From NCBI GenBank assembly GCA_964624645.1, contig CAZVAD010000057.1:1-16418 (forward strand): a DNA stretch of 16,418 nucleotides, written 5' to 3'. Shown piece after piece: positions 15,452-16,418 of the stretch. Under the pieces are notes generated by a model, which was given only the letters and a program-made list of their open reading frames with translations, was not told where the DNA came from and ran no database searches. This stretch comes from Mariniphaga sp964624645 (GTDB lineage Bacteria > Bacteroidota > Bacteroidia > Bacteroidales > Prolixibacteraceae). The translations under genes and the position numbers were made by a program. Position 1 is the first letter of the stretch. Every line of letters starts with the position of its first letter.

Positions 15452-15579
15452 TTCATTGTAGTCTTGTTTGGTGAGACACACAAAGCTACAACCTGTAGTA
15501 CGATGAGCATCTGGTTTGCCTTTGGAATTCTTTAAAAAAAGCTCTATCGGACAACTGTAAAAAATTTATATTCAAACAA

Positions 15580-16418
15580 ATGAGAAATTACTTTATAAAA
15601 TACGGCATTGTTTTCTTTGTTTTTAATCTGGGTATCCACCTGCATGCCACTTCGCAAAATACCGTAACACTGGAAAAAGGAGACCTGAAGGCTGTTTTTG
15701 TGGATAACAGCGCTTATGGGGAACATCACCGGAAAGGGTATAACGGAATTTCCGAATTGTATCACCTGAAGCAGGATTCCACATTGTTTGTGCCCCTATT
15801 TGCGGGAGTGAATCTTGAGCATATTTTTGGCGGGGACTCGCTGGTCTCCTTTTTTGAGCCAAGAAAGCAACCCATGACCATAAAAAAATTATCCGGTTCA
15901 AAAGTTTTGCTGCACCAGCCCGAAACCGACATTTCCAGAACGGAGAGCTGGACTACCTTTGAAATGGTGGAACCGCACTATATTGATATTGACTTCAGCT
16001 TTATTATCCATCAATCCACAATATTTAACCACGGCTATGCCGGCTTTTTCTGGGCTTCCTACATCGATTATCCCGAACAGCCCGGAATTTATCTGAAAGG
16101 GAAGAAAAAGGGAGAAAAAACGGAAAAATGGCAATATATCCAATCGGAAGGGCATGGGACTAACAGTACGCACACCGGCGAAAAGGATACCACAGCATTC
16201 TATTTTGCCGAAAATTTCAATATTGTGCTGGCAAGCGCAATCTCCGGTTACACTTTTTCAGCGCCTTATTACTACGGCAGATACCGGAACATGGTGTTCG
16301 CCTACCTTTTCTCTGAACCCGATGAAGGGGTAATCCGTTTTTCGCAATCGCCAAACGGCGCCGGAGAAGGAAGGCCTGCATGGGATTTTCAATACCTGTT
16401 GCCCGATTTTGAAGTGGG
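15580..16418 (+). CDS. Secreted protein of unknown function, partial (C-terminus beyond window)
   Basis: An ATG at 15580 opens a frame with no stop up to the window edge: 279 complete codons plus two bases. The N-terminus MRNYFIKYGIVFFVFNLGIHLHA is a signal peptide, probably cleaved near HATSQ. The mature part is rich in aromatic residues and beta-prone. Its motifs include HYIDIDFSFIIHQ (about 135-147), GYAGFFWASYIDYP (about 153-166), FSAPYYYGRYRNMVF (about 227-241) and IRFSQSPNGAGEG with PAWDFQYLLPDFEVG at the end of the visible part. I recall these motifs (IDFxF, FFWASY, FSQSPxGGG, PAWDFQ) from uncharacterised exported proteins of Planctomycetes and Bacteroidota, with no known reaction. A beta-sandwich hydrolase-like or sugar-binding fold is possible. 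It follows the T9SS gene in the same direction but 324 bp away, with its own promoter-like element, so it is probably a separate unit. Confidence 0.85.
   Translation, partial: MRNYFIKYGIVFFVFNLGIHLHATSQNTVTLEKGDLKAVFVDNSAYGEHHRKGYNGISELYHLKQDSTLFVPLFAGVNLEHIFGGDSLVSFFEPRKQPMTIKKLSGSKVLLHQPETDISRTESWTTFEMVEPHYIDIDFSFIIHQSTIFNHGYAGFFWASYIDYPEQPGIYLKGKKKGEKTEKWQYIQSEGHGTNSTHTGEKDTTAFYFAENFNIVLASAISGYTFSAPYYYGRYRNMVFAYLFSEPDEGVIRFSQSPNGAGEGRPAWDFQYLLPDFEV

Larger units (their letters stand above)
15256..15579. other. 324-bp intergenic region
   Basis: No coding sequence is convincing here. It holds a near-palindrome, TCCTG (15303-15307) with CAGGA (15314-15318), without a T-run, so a poor terminator for the T9SS gene. 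It also holds two ACTGTCCG repeats, a TACTTTTG promoter-like element, a 5-bp hairpin CTACA/TGTAG (15486-15498) and CGGACA (15548-15553), the reverse complement of the TGTCCG core. The leader just before the next ATG is A-rich. Confidence 0.6.

Noticed and set aside
15256..15579. Insertion-sequence remnant
   Set aside because: TGTCC...GGACA ends at the borders looked like IS termini, but no transposase fragment or target duplication could be found between or beside them.
15623..16173. Minus-strand open frames opposite the partial secreted protein
   Set aside because: They overlap the plus-strand frame that has a signal peptide and recognisable motifs; the antisense translations show no domain pattern.

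Overview
The window looks like a piece of a Bacteroidota chromosome, probably from the class Bacteroidia and perhaps a Marinilabiliales-type lineage. The reasons are moderate-to-low G+C, a TonB-dependent receptor with an N-terminal carboxypeptidase-regulatory-like domain, a secreted giant ending in a type IX secretion (T9SS) sorting domain, a membrane-anchored AraC-type regulator, A-rich leaders without clear Shine-Dalgarno sites, and matches to the Bacteroidetes -7 element TAnnTTTG. All family names come from reading the translations; no search was run.

Left and centre (about 35-9055), minus strand: a compact six-gene operon, read right to left. It encodes (1) a 1232-residue exported protein with two PQQ-type beta-propellers separated by a methyltransferase-like Rossmann segment and ending in a malectin-like domain; (2) a 266-residue putative lipoprotein; (3) a 76-residue single-pass membrane protein; (4) an FtsX/MacB-like ABC permease; (5) its ATPase; and (6) a TonB-dependent outer-membrane receptor. 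Genes 1-4 overlap by ATGA or abut exactly; gaps to genes 5 and 6 are 14 and 36 bp. A TAGTTTTG element with an inverted repeat just upstream is the likely promoter, and a bidirectional terminator closes the unit. Three consecutive proteins (1, 2 and 4) each carry a Cys-x-Cys motif in a part predicted to lie outside the cytoplasm. I read this as an uncharacterised envelope-spanning machine with a mechanotransmission-type ABC motor in the inner membrane and a TonB receptor in the outer membrane. The propeller, the lipoprotein and the ATPase recall, from memory, a set common in Planctomycetes. Its substrate is unknown. This is the most interesting system in the window.

Middle (9278-10662): a gene for a seven-helix membrane protein with a C-terminal AraC-type DNA-binding domain, followed by a 209-bp divergent intergenic region with three near-identical copies of TTTTACGATTTGAGAA.

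Right (10663-16418), plus strand: a 1530-residue T9SS-exported multidomain protein (five Asp-boxes, LamG-like domain, PKD domain, a hydrophobic glycine/alanine-rich module, a DPN-type repeat domain, an Ig/FN3-like domain and a sorting domain). After 324 bp of non-coding DNA with repeated ACTGTCCG sites comes the start of a secreted protein of unknown function that runs off the window edge.

No RNA genes, CRISPR arrays, intact insertion sequences or recognisable attachment sites were seen.
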